A stretch of 64,000 nt of DNA from Hoplostethus atlanticus (GCA_034670405.1 JAXDDX010000018.1:2542501-2606500); one strand, 5' to 3'; shown: positions 1 to 20,871, counted from the first letter of the stretch. Notes: generated by a model from the letters alone, not told the origin. Numbers and translations are program-made.

Positions 1-508
1 AGTTCAGTCACATGAGGTGGTCTGAGTTCAGTTCTCTTTTGAATCTTCTCAGCAGAAGATTGATGTATTTGTGCATTGTGAACACCAAGCACTCTTGGTT
101 CAATCTTTGAGTAATTTGGAATAGTGACTTGAAATCATCGGATACATTTGTGATCAGTATTGTTTGGTAACACATTGTTTCCTTTTCCAACATAGTGCAA
201 TGGAAATTATCCAAAGTCAGTAGGTAGCCAATCAGATTCAGCCTATGATAAGCCTGATCAAATTAATTAATAGGTCTATATTATTAATATGTTTAATATT
301 AATATAAATACTACACTCCCTGACAAGATTTGACTAAATGACTAAATGTGACTAGCTTCCCCCACCCCTGCATGGGTAATGGAGTTGAGGAAGTTGGCTC
401 TGACAAAAATACTATTCATCTAGTTGCTTTTAAATAGTCTCAAAGGGTGGTCATATCTAGCTATATTGCCAACATATTAAGACAACCACACTACATGTGA
501 ACAGCATC

Positions 509-514
509 TTTATT
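509..514 (-). terminator. tbx2: Candidate polyadenylation signal AATAAA for tbx2
   Basis: TTTATT on the plus strand is AATAAA on the minus strand, about 680 bases after the tbx2 stop. It is the first canonical hexamer downstream; only weaker variants such as CATAAA occur before it. Confidence 0.5.
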
Positions 515-1195
515 CAAATAGTGAAGAAAGCAACAAAAGCAAATCACTTTACCTGAATAAACTGGCAGAAAACCTGCCAAATCACTTCCACTAAAGAGAT
601 TTTTTTTCTTTAGTGCTGATAAAAAAAGACTCCTGAGTTTTCCCTACAATTCCACAATGCTGTGTTGTTTTATCAACAGGATGTGAAATAGTTTACAGGT
701 GGTATGCGATTTCTCAATGGCAGGTTAAACAAAAGGCCTATTATGAATATTTGAAAATTGTTTAGTCTCACAAGGCGTTGAATACTAGTCATGTATATAT
801 ATTTTTTTCATGTACAAAGAAAACACGTTAAGAACTCAGTATTTTACATGATTGCACAGAATAAATTAATAATAAGCTGTGTATTATTCATGTTTAAAGC
901 ACATTAATATTAATCTATAGAACATACAAAATAGCTTTGTGAGTGTTGCACAGCACATGGATCCCAAAAAAATGATGATCTTGCATTTTGTCCCTTTAAA
1001 AAAACTTTTTCAATGAGAATTTAAGTTGCAGCTAGACATACATCTTATGAGTGAAGTTGCAAGTGATTATATGAATTTTAGGTGACTATTATGTACACCT
1101 TTATGAACTTCTCTGTGTGCCATGTTTTCCATTGTATCACCACCCATCACACCATGTCCACTGCATTTAGACAGAATAAGATCACTTGGGAGTGT
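515..1195 (-). other. tbx2: Probable 3' UTR of tbx2
   Basis: About 680 bases between the tbx2 stop codon and the first good polyadenylation signal on the minus strand. The stretch is AT-rich, has no coding exon, and contains no other AATAAA on that strand. Confidence 0.5.
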
Positions 1196-7546
<6,351 letters not shown>

Positions 7547-7607
7547 CGGTACATCCGAGACGACTAGTCGATATGAATTACCACGCACCTCATCCAAACT
7601 GCGACCG

Positions 7608-7730
7608 CCTTTATAAGAGCAGGTGCGTGTTGGAGAGTGGCAGGCACATTACCAGGCGTCTCCAGGTAGAGGACTGGGGGCAGGGATGGTCCTTGATGTC
7701 TCCGCACAGTTCTGTTATATATAAATAAAT
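7608..7730 (-). promoter_or_regulatory. tbx2: Candidate tbx2 core promoter with two TATA-like boxes
   Basis: On the minus strand TTATAAAGG lies at about 7616-7608 and a second AT-rich TATATAA-type element at about 7730-7710. The first would place the start site near 7585 and leave a 5' UTR of only about 40 bases; the second would give about 140 bases. No transcript evidence is available, so which is used is inference. Confidence 0.4.
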
Positions 7731-9770
7731 ATCCAGCTCAGAGATGACAGCTCCCACTAAGCTCCTCTTATACTCTTCTCAGCAGATGATATAGTCAGAA
7801 ACTGCAATACAATGGTGTCAAAGAGTTTCAACGCGGTCCTGTTTTGAATGGTTACTGTTAGAAGTGTCCCTCCTCCCCGGAGCTTTCTGCACTAATGAAC
7901 CAAATTTCTTCGCTTGTCTACTTCACTGTTTCTGTAGCCTACCAATTGCAGAGCGCCCTGGGCGGGGCCTGACTGAAGGGTGAAGGTGTCAGAAACAGTA
8001 GCAGAAAAAACATGAATATATTTTATTTAACAAAATACATTTAATTTTATTTATTTGTATTATAGAGCAGAGTGAGAGTGATGTCTTAGATAATCACTGA
8101 CTCATTGTGTATTTAAAAAAAAAACATTTTTAATTTTTAATATAAAATGTATTTTCATGCAAAACTGTTCTAATTGTAAACTTAAAAACTGGCCCAGTTA
8201 GGCTCTATCCGCACAGGCCTATATATGCCTAAAAATACCGAGGATCAGCCGGTGTTTTTTCCTAATGGCAGTCTGACGAACGCAGTCTTCTGGAAACCGT
8301 CACCCCCTAACGTGACATGGGTCTGATTCAACTTCTTCTCTGATATTTACAGGAGGTGATATCAAAAGTAAAGTCTTATTTTTTTACTTTGATTGTGCCG
8401 CTCGATGCCATTATATAATCTTACATTACCTGCCTTTTGAAGAAACCACAGGGTCTTGATTAAGTGGGACTAGGTCTGTTAATTAAGGAGGACTTGGCGC
8501 CAGTCTGCTGGCGTCCCACAAAGGGCCTAAGAGCTCTCTGCTGTCACTTCATATTTACCCCCCAAATCCTCAAGTCGCCTGCCGCAGTACCCTCTCTCTC
8601 AGCAGTGCAGCCCATGGGCTACTATTTCAGCTTCAGCCTTTTTGAACAATAGAAAACCTGAATGAATATGATTTGTTTGAGTCCCGGGACGTAAATGGAA
8701 ACAGCACTTGCCTGCCAGAGAAAGTGCGCTCAGAGAAGTCACAATCAGGTCAAAACCGACCCGCGAGGACAGGACTTCAGTGATGGTGAGACTCGAGCAC
8801 TGGAAATAATATGACGATGGGCTTGGTTGCCTTTTACTCCGGTAGTTGATCTGTTAAGTTAGTCGATCAGCGTCAAAAATCCTATACTACCTGCAGACTG
8901 TTGTTTCATTAGACCATTTTACATTTTACGTCCACCCATCTCATTCATTGCAGTTCAACTCTATAAGTATATAGTTCTTAATGATCCTCAGGCTAGAGAT
9001 TTAGCTAAATCGGTTTATACATTATTACATTAAAAAAACAACATGTTGCCAATGGGGTGAGACAACATCACGTCTTTGCAATGAATTTTCTTGAATCAAG
9101 CTTCCTTTTCTTGATACTAGTGGGATGGCCTGCCTTACTCTGTCTTGTCTCAACTATTGACAATTGTTTAAAAAAAAAATAAATCCTGAAACTGCATTGT
9201 AAACAAGTGGAATTATCTCACAACATTGGCAGGATGTGAACCTGTTTTAAGAAAAATAAGATTTTAAGACTGAATGTGCTGAGATGGGCATTTTTCCGTG
9301 TATCGTGTTAATGTTACTATACTAATGTTACTATTTCATCATTGTAATAGATGAAGCCGTATTGACTTTCATGTTAGTCTTACACCAAAAACGGGCCTAT
9401 CAACATCAAAAACAGTTAAATATAAAAGTAATTTTCTTGCTAAATGATGAGTCGTGGATTTACTAACAGCCGAATGAACCACGTGAATGTGGAAGCTGCA
9501 CTAAAAGGCAAGTGGTGACGAGAAGTTTGCAAATTCTCGAACATGAACCTTAATACCTTGACACTCTGGTAAAAGTAAAAATCACCAGTTAAAGAAACTG
9601 ATGTGGTCCAGTTATGCTCTAATCGTTTAAACGTGGCTAGAAATCAAAAGTGCATAGGCCTATATCAACTTATCAAAGTTACTATCTTCAGATATAGGCT
9701 TTATAACTGTAGAGTAAAAATGCTTCCTTTGAAATGAATTACCGAACAGCATTACAGTTTACTTAAATGG

Positions 9771-9772
<2 letters not shown>

Positions 9773-9803
<31 letters not shown>
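9773..9803. repeat. (ATC)n microsatellite
   Basis: About ten perfect ATC units. Confidence 0.95.
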
Positions 9804-10349
9804 GTCTGTCTTTTTTAACCTGTCTCCTCGCGTTCATCCACATCACCTCTTCATATAATTGCACTTGATTTATCGTTCAGTATGTATGCCAAACATACTA
9901 TTCCTCAGATGCACGCACTTGTTAAGCATCAATATCAACAACAGATCTATGGATATATACGGAAAATATGCTTGATTAAACTAATTTCTCAATGCTATAA
10001 TGTCAACCTAGATATATAAATGTAGCTCTCAGGCTGTGTCTCAATAGCTAAATGCCTTAACACATCAATAACGAAGAAACTGGGGACAAATTAAAATAAA
10101 AAACTGAATTTTAAGCTACCATTGGAGCACTTGGGTCATCATTATACAGAGTTGAAGCTGGGAATTTCCTCTACCGAAGAGCCTTACTAAACGTTAACCT
10201 GAGATGTGGTGTGGTTCGTTGTTTACACAGCTGTAACAAATAGCTAATACATCAATTAATAGGTTTCCAGGGAATAAAATACTTGATCAAGATGGCTTGA
10301 TCTTAGATGATGTCTATGATGGCAGGTATTATAATGAAAACAGATGTAT

Positions 10350-10387
10350 CACACACACACACACACACACAGACACACACACACACA

Positions 10388-10426
<39 letters not shown>
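10350..10426. repeat. (CA)n compound microsatellite
   Basis: CA units interrupted twice by AGAC, 77 bases in all. Confidence 0.95.
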
Positions 10427-10427
<1 letters not shown>

Positions 10428-11340
10428 TACACTAATTTGGAGTCTAAATGATTGAATAATGATAATTCCAAGAGGATAAGACAATAAAACATGATTAACA
10501 TCATTTGTGCTTTTTTATTTTATTAAACAGAAATATATATTTAAAGCAAAGCCATTATTTAATTATTTTAAACTAATGAACCAAGATCCAGTTCCCTATA
10601 GTTATACTTTCAATATATATTCCCTACTGATTGCATACCTTTGGCATCATTTCAACATAATATTATCGTGACCTGCAGTTAGATTAGACAAAACCATTAG
10701 GCTGCCTCAATTTATGTAAAATCATGTTTGTGCTGATTATCTCTTGTCCCTTCTCACTAATCCAACAAATAGGTGGACATCCAACAAATCCAACAAAAAG
10801 GTGGGCTCTATGTAATCTAATTGATTACTGTTTCTTCAGTGACAGATTAATTACTGACGTTTTTAAATCAGATTATTGTAAACTGTTGCACATAAATTTA
10901 ACCGCCTGGTTTTCTAGATGTGGACAGATGTTACTGGATAGGCTGCAACTGGTACTTCATTAAATGTAAGTTTTGTTTAAATGAGCCAACCACAAAATCA
11001 CTAGTATGTAATAACAAATGTAAAACTAAATTCAGAGCAAAATTACACGCCTAACCTTTAACTGTTAACTAGTGCATTTTGATAATTAATTCAACAAACA
11101 GATTTATGAATAGGCCTAATACATCGTTTGGACTGATTTAATAAAAAATAAATAAAAAAATGAAATCAGTGTGTTAGTTAGAGTTTCCTTTGTCCAAACG
11201 GTAAACAAATGACTATAGTTAACATGCACAACAAAAATATTATATCAAAGTCGGTCATATGCTGTATAGATAACTCAATGAGCATGAGTTTGAATAATAG
11301 GAAACACCCATTTTCCAGTTAGTAATGTAGCCAAAGCCAA

Positions 11341-11349
11341 AACACACAC

Positions 11350-11398
<49 letters not shown>
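11341..11398. repeat. (CA)n microsatellite
   Basis: CA repeat with an early CATACATA interruption. Confidence 0.95.
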
Positions 11399-11400
<2 letters not shown>

Positions 11401-11483
11401 TAAAATAAAATAAATATCTCTGCTGGTTTATTGAATTTCTGTTGATGTAAGAGAATCATAATTTTATACTTTAACGTGATTAT

Positions 11484-11484
11484 G

Positions 11485-11523
<39 letters not shown>
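11484..11523. repeat. (AGAC)n microsatellite
   Basis: Ten near-perfect AGAC units. Confidence 0.95.
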
Positions 11524-13900
11524 TGTTAATGTAATCCTCACTAACTTTCATTTGTGGCATAGCTGTGGAAGAGTATGTCACTTTATTGAGCAGAATTTTC
11601 AAAATAAAAGTCCTCCTGGCAATGCATTTTTTTATTGAACATGCCTTTCAATTAACTATGAGAATATGTGCTGTAAAGGTTTTTGACATTGTATGCTTTT
11701 TGTTATATGCACCATCCCTTTGTATTACCCTTTACATGTGCTTCTCATTCTGTGCTGTAAACTTGTGCTTACAGTCTATGTTCAGCTGATTATCTGCACC
11801 AAGCTTATTAGGCTACTGGTTGGTTAACTGGTAATTACTAGTTACCGTCAGCTCATGTACTAGCTACATAGCAGTTATGAAGCTTATTATAATGTGATTT
11901 TATAACATTATAACACAACAAAATGTGCAACAGGTAAAGTTAAGTTAATGTTTTTCCCTGGTAGCATGACATATCAGATATCATGAGGTTCAGGAATCTC
12001 TACTTTCACTTGAATTGAGCAAACATCTGCACAGGTTTTGAAATCAGATCCTGAAAAGGAATAACCTTTTACGTTTTCAGGCTTTTCTTCCCTGGATAGA
12101 CAAAAAATAAAGGATGTCTGTTGTTTTTCCACATACTCTACGAAGTTATTGACTACAGTGAGTGCAGGGTGAACTGGAGTGCTTCTTGACAGTTACAAGG
12201 CAGGAAAGGCTCAGGATAGGAAGTGATCTCAGTGGTCCCACACAAGATGAATGGCTCCCTAGATAGTAAGGGTAATAACTTGTAATCAAAGCCATGAGAC
12301 GGGTACAGAAGAGCATGGTCAAGAGAAGAGGAGGGGTTAGACGGCATAATTCTCCATTTTCCTCTAAAAACATTTAGAAAAGTTGTGGATGAGGTTGTTT
12401 GTCTGTTTTCTCAACATATAGAAATAAACATTAACTAGCATTTCTTGTCTGAGGCAACCATCAACACCTCTGCGCATTGAGTTTGGGGCGAAGCGGGGCA
12501 GGGCAGTGGTTAGGCCTGCTTTTCCTCACTCACTGCTGCTGAGAAGGATGGTCTACACCGCCACATTTCTCTGGTGCACTCCACAGCCAACAGCACATCA
12601 GAGGAGCGCCAGAACAGGAAGGAGGCAATCAATCTGAGTGATGGTGCATGGATTTCACCTCTCTGGTCACAGTCCACACCTGGGACAAATTCAGAAGAAT
12701 GTTAGGTCACCGAGGGCTCCTGGCAAGTCATCCTGAGGGCAAACCTGTAAAGTAGATATCCCATCTGAAGGCTAGAGAGCTCTCTCCAATGACAAACAGG
12801 AACAGGAAGAGAGAGAGATAACTGAGTGCGGACTTACGGCTGAGCAGCCAGGTCGAGGGACCGGTCACATCAAGTGTAGTCTAGGCTCTGTAGTCTATTG
12901 CTTTAATCATGCCATCGTACTGGTAACATAATAGAGAGGACACATGGATCTGTTTATCCTGACTAAGAAAAATCTAGATGCTGGGATTAGGGCAGATCTG
13001 GATGCAGGGGGCTGCACTGCCACAAAAAAGACTCATATTTCTATGTATTTAATTATGAGTATATCTTTCCTCTAACTCACAGGCCCCTATGGCTCCATTT
13101 ATTTCTCATTACAACATATGAAACACATGTACATATACCCACAGATACATTTGTCCTTACATGCAAAGGTCTGTTCAGGCTTATCTGGAGTGATTCATAA
13201 TGATATCACTTTCCCAGCCAAAGCTCAGACTCCAGTGCACTTTCCGAGCTCCAGCAGAGTGGAATGTGAATGTGGCTCATTATTATAAAGGGCTTAAGAT
13301 GATGAACTCCACTAAAGACCTAAAAGCTTTCTTCTGCAGCCTAGAGCACCCACATGTGTTTTGTTCCACGTTGGTTTCCAGACCATTGCACTGCTATGCA
13401 ACATTCAAAATTACACTTTCTTACCTAACTGTATTTCAACTTTATGGATTCTTTCATCTATTCTACAACCACATAGAGAGGGGAACGAGTTTCCCAGCAT
13501 CTCAGTTCATTGTATTTGACCAAACAGTATATTCCTATTGTTAATACGACAAGATGTTTTGTTCTAAACAATTTTGTTTAAAAAAGTTATGATTCTAAAT
13601 ACCTTTTCAATTTATCTTTGAAAGCCCAGATAAGTGCAGATTCAGTGCTTTCCTCTGTTCTCTCCTCTCAGTTTAGGCTGGGATATAAACACATGATAGC
13701 AAATGATGGATACAGAGCATTTTGGAAATGAACATATGCATCCAACATTTTATAGCAGTGCAGCATACAGTGGTCACGTGGTTGGAGAGGGAGGTGCAGC
13801 AAGAGACTGCACTTTTCTGTGTACCATGAGGTTATACTAAATAGGATGAGAAAAATGAAATGAATGAAACTTAGGAACTTCGTAGACCCCACATTCATGA

Positions 13901-16900
13901 TTGAAAAGTTTCATGTGCTTGGTCTGAAGTATACAGGGTTGTGGAGGTATTGTACTACATGGTGACGACGCGTGCAGTTTGTTGACAGAGAGCAGCTGAC
14001 AATGCAGGAAGAACCTCTTCTGTTAGGCCTGCAGGAGATGTTCTTGTCCCATATGAAGGTGTTGGTGCAGGTCGTCACCAGAAACTTGAATGACTCAACT
14101 CAGTTCACAACTGAGCCATCGATCTCAGAGCAGAGGGGAGAAGGGGGTCTAACAGGTATAGGTCCCAACCACACAAACTGCCTGCTTTCTGTCAGGAAGT
14201 TGCAGATCCACGAGTAGATAGAGGGGGCAACATTTAGCTTCGACACACACACGCACATACACCCACATACAAACGCACTCACATTTACCTTTTGTTCTGT
14301 ACTGAAAGCCACCAGTTTGCTTGAAGCATGCTACTATGAGCACTGTCTAAAGTCATTCAGATAGAAGCTGATTGGTGTGAGGTTATTACTCTCGCTCCAC
14401 CTCCATCCATACAAGCATCACTTTGAAGCATACTTTTGAACTCTGTGGCAGAATGGAAGTGGGGGAAAAATAATACAATGACGGCCAGGATTGACGTGTA
14501 GAGATGGGTAGGGGAAGTGTCAGGTCTTCGTGTAGAAGTTATTCTTTTTTTGTCTTACACTCTATCTGTGTATTATACTGAAGCTTTTAGCTTGGCAAGG
14601 GAGAGAGACCCTGGAATGAATGGCTTAGTGCTGTGGGGTAAAAAAAAAATCACTGCTGATTGTTCTGATTTTTCACAGCTCCATACACACCAATGTGCTA
14701 AGGTCGTCCCCTGCACTTATTTTACAAGCTCCTCTGCTGTTTTTCCCTTTTTAAATCAAGCATTTTCTACCATAAGCAGACTTCCCACCAAACAACGGGG
14801 TAGACAGATATTTTTGTGTAAAGTATCTAAATGCTGGATTGAAATTATTATAGCTCCGGTAACAGAGGGAGAAGAAGAAGAAGAAGAAGAAAGAAGAAAG
14901 GAGCCAATGAGTACTATTGTAGGCCAATGTCCCTTTTATAGTGGATCATGTTAGCGGTGCCCCTCTGGTAGACTAGTACTGTCAATATTCTAGTAAGTCT
15001 GTCGTAGTTAATATCTAAAACAGTTCAATTTGGGTAGAAGACCAATGATAGCGATGATGAATGATGCATTATTATTTCATTTCATGACTCTGAATAATGT
15101 GACAACACCGAGCATTACTGAACACCAAGGCAGCCCCTGTCTGGTTCGGAGTTCAGTGTGGGGTGAATATTTTTCAAAATATTATGAACAACAACAAATG
15201 TAAATGTAAATATTATTACATTTATTTCCAAGATATTTATACATCTGCATCTAGTCTGAACCCGCTAAATGTGAACATTAGGAACCACACAAAAGCCTCA
15301 CATGAACTCATCTGTCTGACTATATATTTTGGTAATGTAGACCACCTATAGTGCCAAAACGTTTTTACATATTAAAAAAAAAAACTTGTTTGTATTTTGA
15401 GTACTTTATTTGATAATTATGTTGTAAAAGTGGATGGTTGTTTTGAACTCAACCTTATAAGTTGAGAAAGATTGTCTGTGTGTGTGTGTGTGTGAGAGAG
15501 ATAGAGAGAGATGGTTCATACAGTACTAATGGTTATGTGGAATTCATTGTGAACGGTATGCATGTCTCCACTTCTCTGGGCTCTTCAGAAGGAATTTGTG
15601 CTCAGCGAAGCACAATCCAATTTGTGTTGTTATGTTACTGAGAATTTAATTTGTTGACTGAGTAACTGTGTGTGTGTGTGTGTCTGTGTGTATCTAATAT
15701 ACAGTAGCTTAGTCACCTGCCTTCAGTGTCTTCCAACCCTGGACAGTCAGGAATCCTGAAACGGACAAGATGCAATCAAGCCACTTGGTATTAAAACTTA
15801 CATACATAGTAAAAAACACAGAAGTAAGAAGTAACACAGAAAGAACGTCATTTGAACCAATCTGAAAATAATACTGGAGTTCTCAGTCAGTGTTACAAGC
15901 AATGATTCTATTAGGCAACATATACAGTAGTTACTATCAGATTATCAAACCTAAAACAGCCATGGGAGACTTTTGTAGTGTGCATTTTTATTACTCTTTC
16001 CTTTCCTCTATGTTTCACTAATCTGTGTGTGTGAGAGAGAGCCCCTTCGTCTGAGAGATGAACCTAATGTGATCAGTAATGAATTTTGGGTTACATTAGG
16101 CCATTTACAATGGTGTTTCAAGCACAGACTCCAAGCATCTGGGAGTCAGACCTAATCTAATGACACAGAGGCAGATAACCAATCATAAAGAGAGGGCCAA
16201 GTTGCTGCTCCTGCTGCAGGGACTGCAAATAAATAGGCCCAAATGAAATCAGAGCCTAATAGACACGCTGTAAGAGAGGCCAGTCAATGCTAACCATCTT
16301 AGAGCCTCGTCAACTCCCAGCGCAAAGTGGCATTGGCTACAAAACGTCCATTGGCCTTTGAAGAAAAAATCAAATGATCTTTTGTTCACTTGAAAGAAGA
16401 AAGAAGAAAAATTGTTGCCGAGTAAACAAGTTAAACATCTAAATAATCAGGATGGCAGACAGACTTCCTATTAGGTTTAAAATTAATTACTTAAAGGCTC
16501 AATCCAAAATTGGAGTATAGCACTGTTGAGCCACTGTCGCGCCACTATTGACTTTGTTTGATTTGATTTATTGGCTCTACCGGAAGACATGTGTTCTCTT
16601 TCAAACTGATTCACTGAGCCTTTGATACAAGGACTGATAAGCTAGCTAGGATCTGTTATTAGTGTGTTCCTCTCAATACTTGGATGGCACCCAAAACTTT
16701 GTTTTGCAGCGTAGCAACATTCAACATGACATATATTCCTTTAAATGCAATTTAAAAAATGTGTTAATTTAAGTGTAATATACATCATTGTGTAGTTATG
16801 ATCTTGCTGATCCAAAAAATATACTATATAAAATGAATGAATAAAGCCTTCTCAGGACCATCAAGCCTTGATTTGACAGCTCCTCTCACAAATACAGTAA

Positions 16901-19900
16901 TTGTCATTGGATGGATATACTAATTACTATAAAACTTGTATTGAGTGAAAGGATACTTAGATCGACAACTTCCCCCTGACAGTTTTAAATCTTAAATATT
17001 AAAATATTGACTTGAACCCCTTGATCTGCTACGTATGGCAACATAACCCTTCAAGATCGACCCAAGAAACAAAAACAGAATACTCAGTGAGGCTGTGGGA
17101 CAAAAATAAATGCATAACTTTGACTGAGAAGAAAGCAGGTCATGGCTGACCAAGGGCATTATTAGTTACAAGGGCTTAGGGGCTGTCCTGTGGGATGCTA
17201 CAGCTCTCTGACTGCCTTGTTGCATTAGAGTTAGCTGTTGAATCATTTAAATCTTTTTCTCTCGCAGCCTGCCACTCCTGTGCATTCCCGGGGATCCAGG
17301 GGTGTCAGTAATCCCATCAATGGCAGCCAGCAGACGGCTTTTTATTCCTACACTCTCACATACAATAGAGCTCCTCTCCATTCTGCCTCCTCTAAAAGCC
17401 ATATTGGGAGCAACCAAGGGGGGGAAGAGATCATCTTTGAATTCTCTATAAACTCTTAATAGCAGAAAGAGGGCCTTAAGTGTCTTCTGTGCATGGCACT
17501 TTCTACACTACTGCTCTGTGTGTATTTCCTGAGAGCAGAAGGGACCTTTCATAGCCAAATCAGTCTGCTTCCATGCCTGAGGGCATATGACAGTGGTGGA
17601 TGGGACTTGGGAGGGAGAGAGAGCTCAGACATATTCAATATTACATGACACTCAGATGTAGCGTGCACCCTAACTCCCTTTACAAAGCTATAATTTACAT
17701 TCTCTGTTTCTACAACAGACAAACACACCAGAAAGCATGAGCAAAGAAATGTCTGCTCTAGTGTAACATTTACATCAGCAAGGTAAGAACATAACCTTGC
17801 ATGCTTCTCACTACACGGTTGTAACAGGTGTAATGTTATCTAATCCCTGCTCTTTATCTTAATAGTATGAATTACCATCACTGCAGCTAGCTAACTAGTT
17901 AGTGGCTAACTTGTTACATTTCATTCCAGGCTTGTTGTCAACTGCATGCTGCTAACAGAGGAAAGATGGACAGTGAGTGACATGTGACATCCATTGAACA
18001 TCATATCTGATATCTGAGGGTCTGAGTTATAGGACCAGATTTCAAGAACAGGCTCTTTCTTCCAATGCATTTTATATGCTGTCTTGACAAAGACTCAGAT
18101 TGCCTGTATCAGGCTACTCTGTTTATTGGGCTACCAACCAAGGGGGGTCACTTGCACACATTCATCAGGGTGCATAAACAGCACTAAACTCTCTCTCATC
18201 TAACTAAGCCATGCAAACACTTAACTGTCACATTTAAACAAATGAACATTTAACTAAACCACAACTCCGTCCATTTCCCAGTGATGGTACAATAGGATTA
18301 AAGTAGGGTTTGCAATGAGAAAGAGAATAACCTGATGTTTAGTTATTTACTCAGTACGTGATGATCAACCCAATTTATGGGTTGGAATAGACCTTTCTAG
18401 GCTTATTCCCTGTGCCAGGAATAAGTAAACTATTTGGGCAAAGACGTTTTGTCAGCTTATCGCTAAATCCATAAATCTGTGCCAGGTGTCAACGTGCCCA
18501 AGTGCCAGCGTGCTATAATGCCAACTTAATGCCCTCATCACATTATGGGTAGAAAGGCTTTGGCTGAACTGTAAGAAATGGATTAGTGCAGTGGGTACTA
18601 TTAAATACAGGATAAGAGTACTTTATCACGCACTATCATCCCCTGCCCAATTGGACTACCATTTCAGAGGTGAAGTAGACTAGTTAACTAAAGAACTGTT
18701 CTTTTGCCTTGGACTGACCACAAAATATTAAGTCAATGAGTCAATTGTGTTCATCCCCACTATACTTAATCTTGCTTGTGTAGAGTATTTGTATTTGTTC
18801 ACTTGACTTTAATGTTATTCTCTACCATTGCCACATGAACATAAATTGAAAAATGGAAGCAAGATTTGCCGAGGCGTCTGTGGATTCCTTATTGATTAGA
18901 TGGGCTGTTGCAATATGTTGTTTGACATCTTGATGGAGACTCCTCAATGATCTTGTCCTGGAGACAGTGTCCAGACATGCTGCCAGACCCTCACATGAAG
19001 AGACAGTGTATCAGCTAGCCGAGTTCTTAATCTAGGCTAGGGCATTATCTGACACGACCAGATACCACGATCAGTCCCACAAAAGTTTTTACTTCACTAG
19101 ACCAGCAAATTGGACACTGGACACTGTTGATCAAACTTGAAATAATGTAAGATTAGAGCTATTATTTAGTGATATGGTGCAAAGACGTATTTGTGGAGTA
19201 GTGAAGTTAGAAAAGAAGACCTAGTTAGCTCAGTCATAATCACTTACTAATACCTACAGGTCTCAGCATCCAAGAAGATGTGCTTCCTCTACAGTCCTAC
19301 AGTAGCCCATTGTATACAGTATGTGGAAATATCTGTGTTTGGACCCATAATACTATTTGATTGAAGAAATGTGATAACTATTTAACCATTTTGCCTGTAA
19401 TGCCTCGACTTATGAATGAGTATTGTCTGCTGTACTGGACAGTTTTAAATGGCTGCTGTGACAATCTCTTGACTCAACTCATAGATAGAGTGAGAAATGT
19501 GACCCAAAATTTTATGTTCTTGTTTTGGAGCTGGATTTAGAGGTTGCTGAGGTTAAGATTCTTAACTGTCTTTAAGTGCTGTGGGTGTTTCCCCATGAAA
19601 TCTATTTCACCTCCAAAGACATCAGAGGCAGGTTTAAGGCAGCTTTACCTGTCTAGATACAAGAACAGGCCTGACAATCTACCAGCATCTGGGCGTGCAT
19701 GTGATTGTACAACTGTGCCGCTATTATTGGTCAGTCTTAAACAATGTGGTGAGGTAACATTTCTACATGTAGGTGTAGATTAGAGCTCTCTATGACACAT
19801 TCTCATTGTTGGATTAGTACAATATTCTTGCCCTTAAATGCACTGTATAATCCAATATTAACAAAAGGAGTTCACAATTTTTAATACAAGGTAATTTATA

Positions 19901-20570
19901 GAGAAGAACAAAGGCTGACTATGGCTAGGATTAAAGTTGGCTGAAGAATTGCTTAGCTTGGTTACATTAGGTTAAAGTACCAGTACAACCAGTCTAACAA
20001 GGTTAAGGTTAGAAAAAATAACTTTGGTTAAGGTTAGGGAAAACAACTGGGTCGTGGTTAGACATTGAGTTATTAGAAAACAACTTTGTTCCTGCTACAC
20101 GTTTGGTTGTTTAAAAAAACAATCCTGACATAGGGCTTCAACCAGGTATCCTTAGCATCATTTTATTTATTAGCATCCAACAATAAAATTAAATTCTGTC
20201 TTTCTTCGAAAACCACTAGAAAATCACTGCTTTTCACATGGTTTTCTATAAATTACTGTGAATCGGGATGTCCCATAAAAAAACTGGTCTATTCAGGCCA
20301 AAACCAGAGAAATGAAAGCTGAAGAACAGTTACATTTTGCTCATTTAATTTACTAGTTAACACTAGCCAAATGCTTATAGGTTTGGGGAAAATGCCTATC
20401 TGTCAAATGCATTAAAAAGTCTGCAAAAACCTGACCTAATTTAAGAGTAGGGCAGAGATGTCAGCACTGTCTGAGCTTAACAGCTGCCATCTCAAGGTGA
20501 CCTGATGTGAAGTATATGTGTGAGTAGAATACTCCCCTTAAAGGCTGTTTTGTCACCCTATCCTATCATG
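13901..20570. other. Intergenic DNA between tbx2 and ppm1d, middle-left part
   Basis: No exon was recognised. GAA repeats lie at 14868-14892 and short TG runs at about 15476 and 15669. Two unique blocks of balanced composition, 16030-16400 and 17220-17470, contrast with the AT-rich flanks and are candidate conserved noncoding elements. A repeat arm rich in AAGGTTAAGGTTAG lies at 19975-20110. Confidence 0.4.
19975..20110 (+). repeat. Fish dispersed repeat arm (GGTTAAGGTTAGG-rich)
   Basis: Contains AACAAGGTTAAGGTTAG and TTTGGTTAAGGTTAGGGAAA. A diverged copy in the opposite orientation lies at 23130-23290. Both resemble a common fish dispersed repeat; the family is not identified. Confidence 0.45.
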
Positions 20571-20836
20571 GCAGTGGATTGTGTTTAATCCTCTTGTAAT
20601 TTGTCCCCATCTAGCCTCAGGAATACATGCTGGATTATGTATTTTCAGGGCTGTGCAGGCCTTCGTTCCGTTCAGACTGCCACCTGACCTCCTGTGGCAT
20701 ATGTAAGGCTCTTACTCTGATCAAACCCAGGATTATAACGCCATAGAGGGTCATCGCTGTGAGCCAGATCAACCAGTGGTGAGAAGTGTTATTTTAGCTG
20801 ACACCTTGGAGCATGAGGATACACCGTGTGTGTATC

Positions 20837-20837
<1 letters not shown>

Positions 20838-20862
<25 letters not shown>
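20838..20862. repeat. (TG)n microsatellite
   Basis: Uninterrupted TG units within a slightly longer GT-rich stretch. Confidence 0.9.

Positions 20863-20871
<9 letters not shown>

Larger units (their letters stand above)
7740..13900. other. Intergenic DNA upstream of tbx2
   Basis: No coding exon was recognised. The stretch is AT-rich with microsatellites at 9773-9803 (ATC), 10350-10426 (CA with AGAC interruptions), 11341-11398 (CA) and 11484-11523 (AGAC). Open frames here are short and look like chance. Proximal tbx2 regulatory elements could lie in it, but none can be named from sequence alone. Confidence 0.5.

Noticed and set aside
7547..7597. Upstream in-frame extension of the tbx2 protein
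   Set aside because: The open frame continues upstream but its first codon is TTG (7597-7595), not ATG. The ATG at 7546 aligns with the normal TBX2 start.
14517..14954. 145-codon plus-strand open frame
   Set aside because: No domain, no splice or Kozak support, and its acidic tail is a GAA microsatellite.
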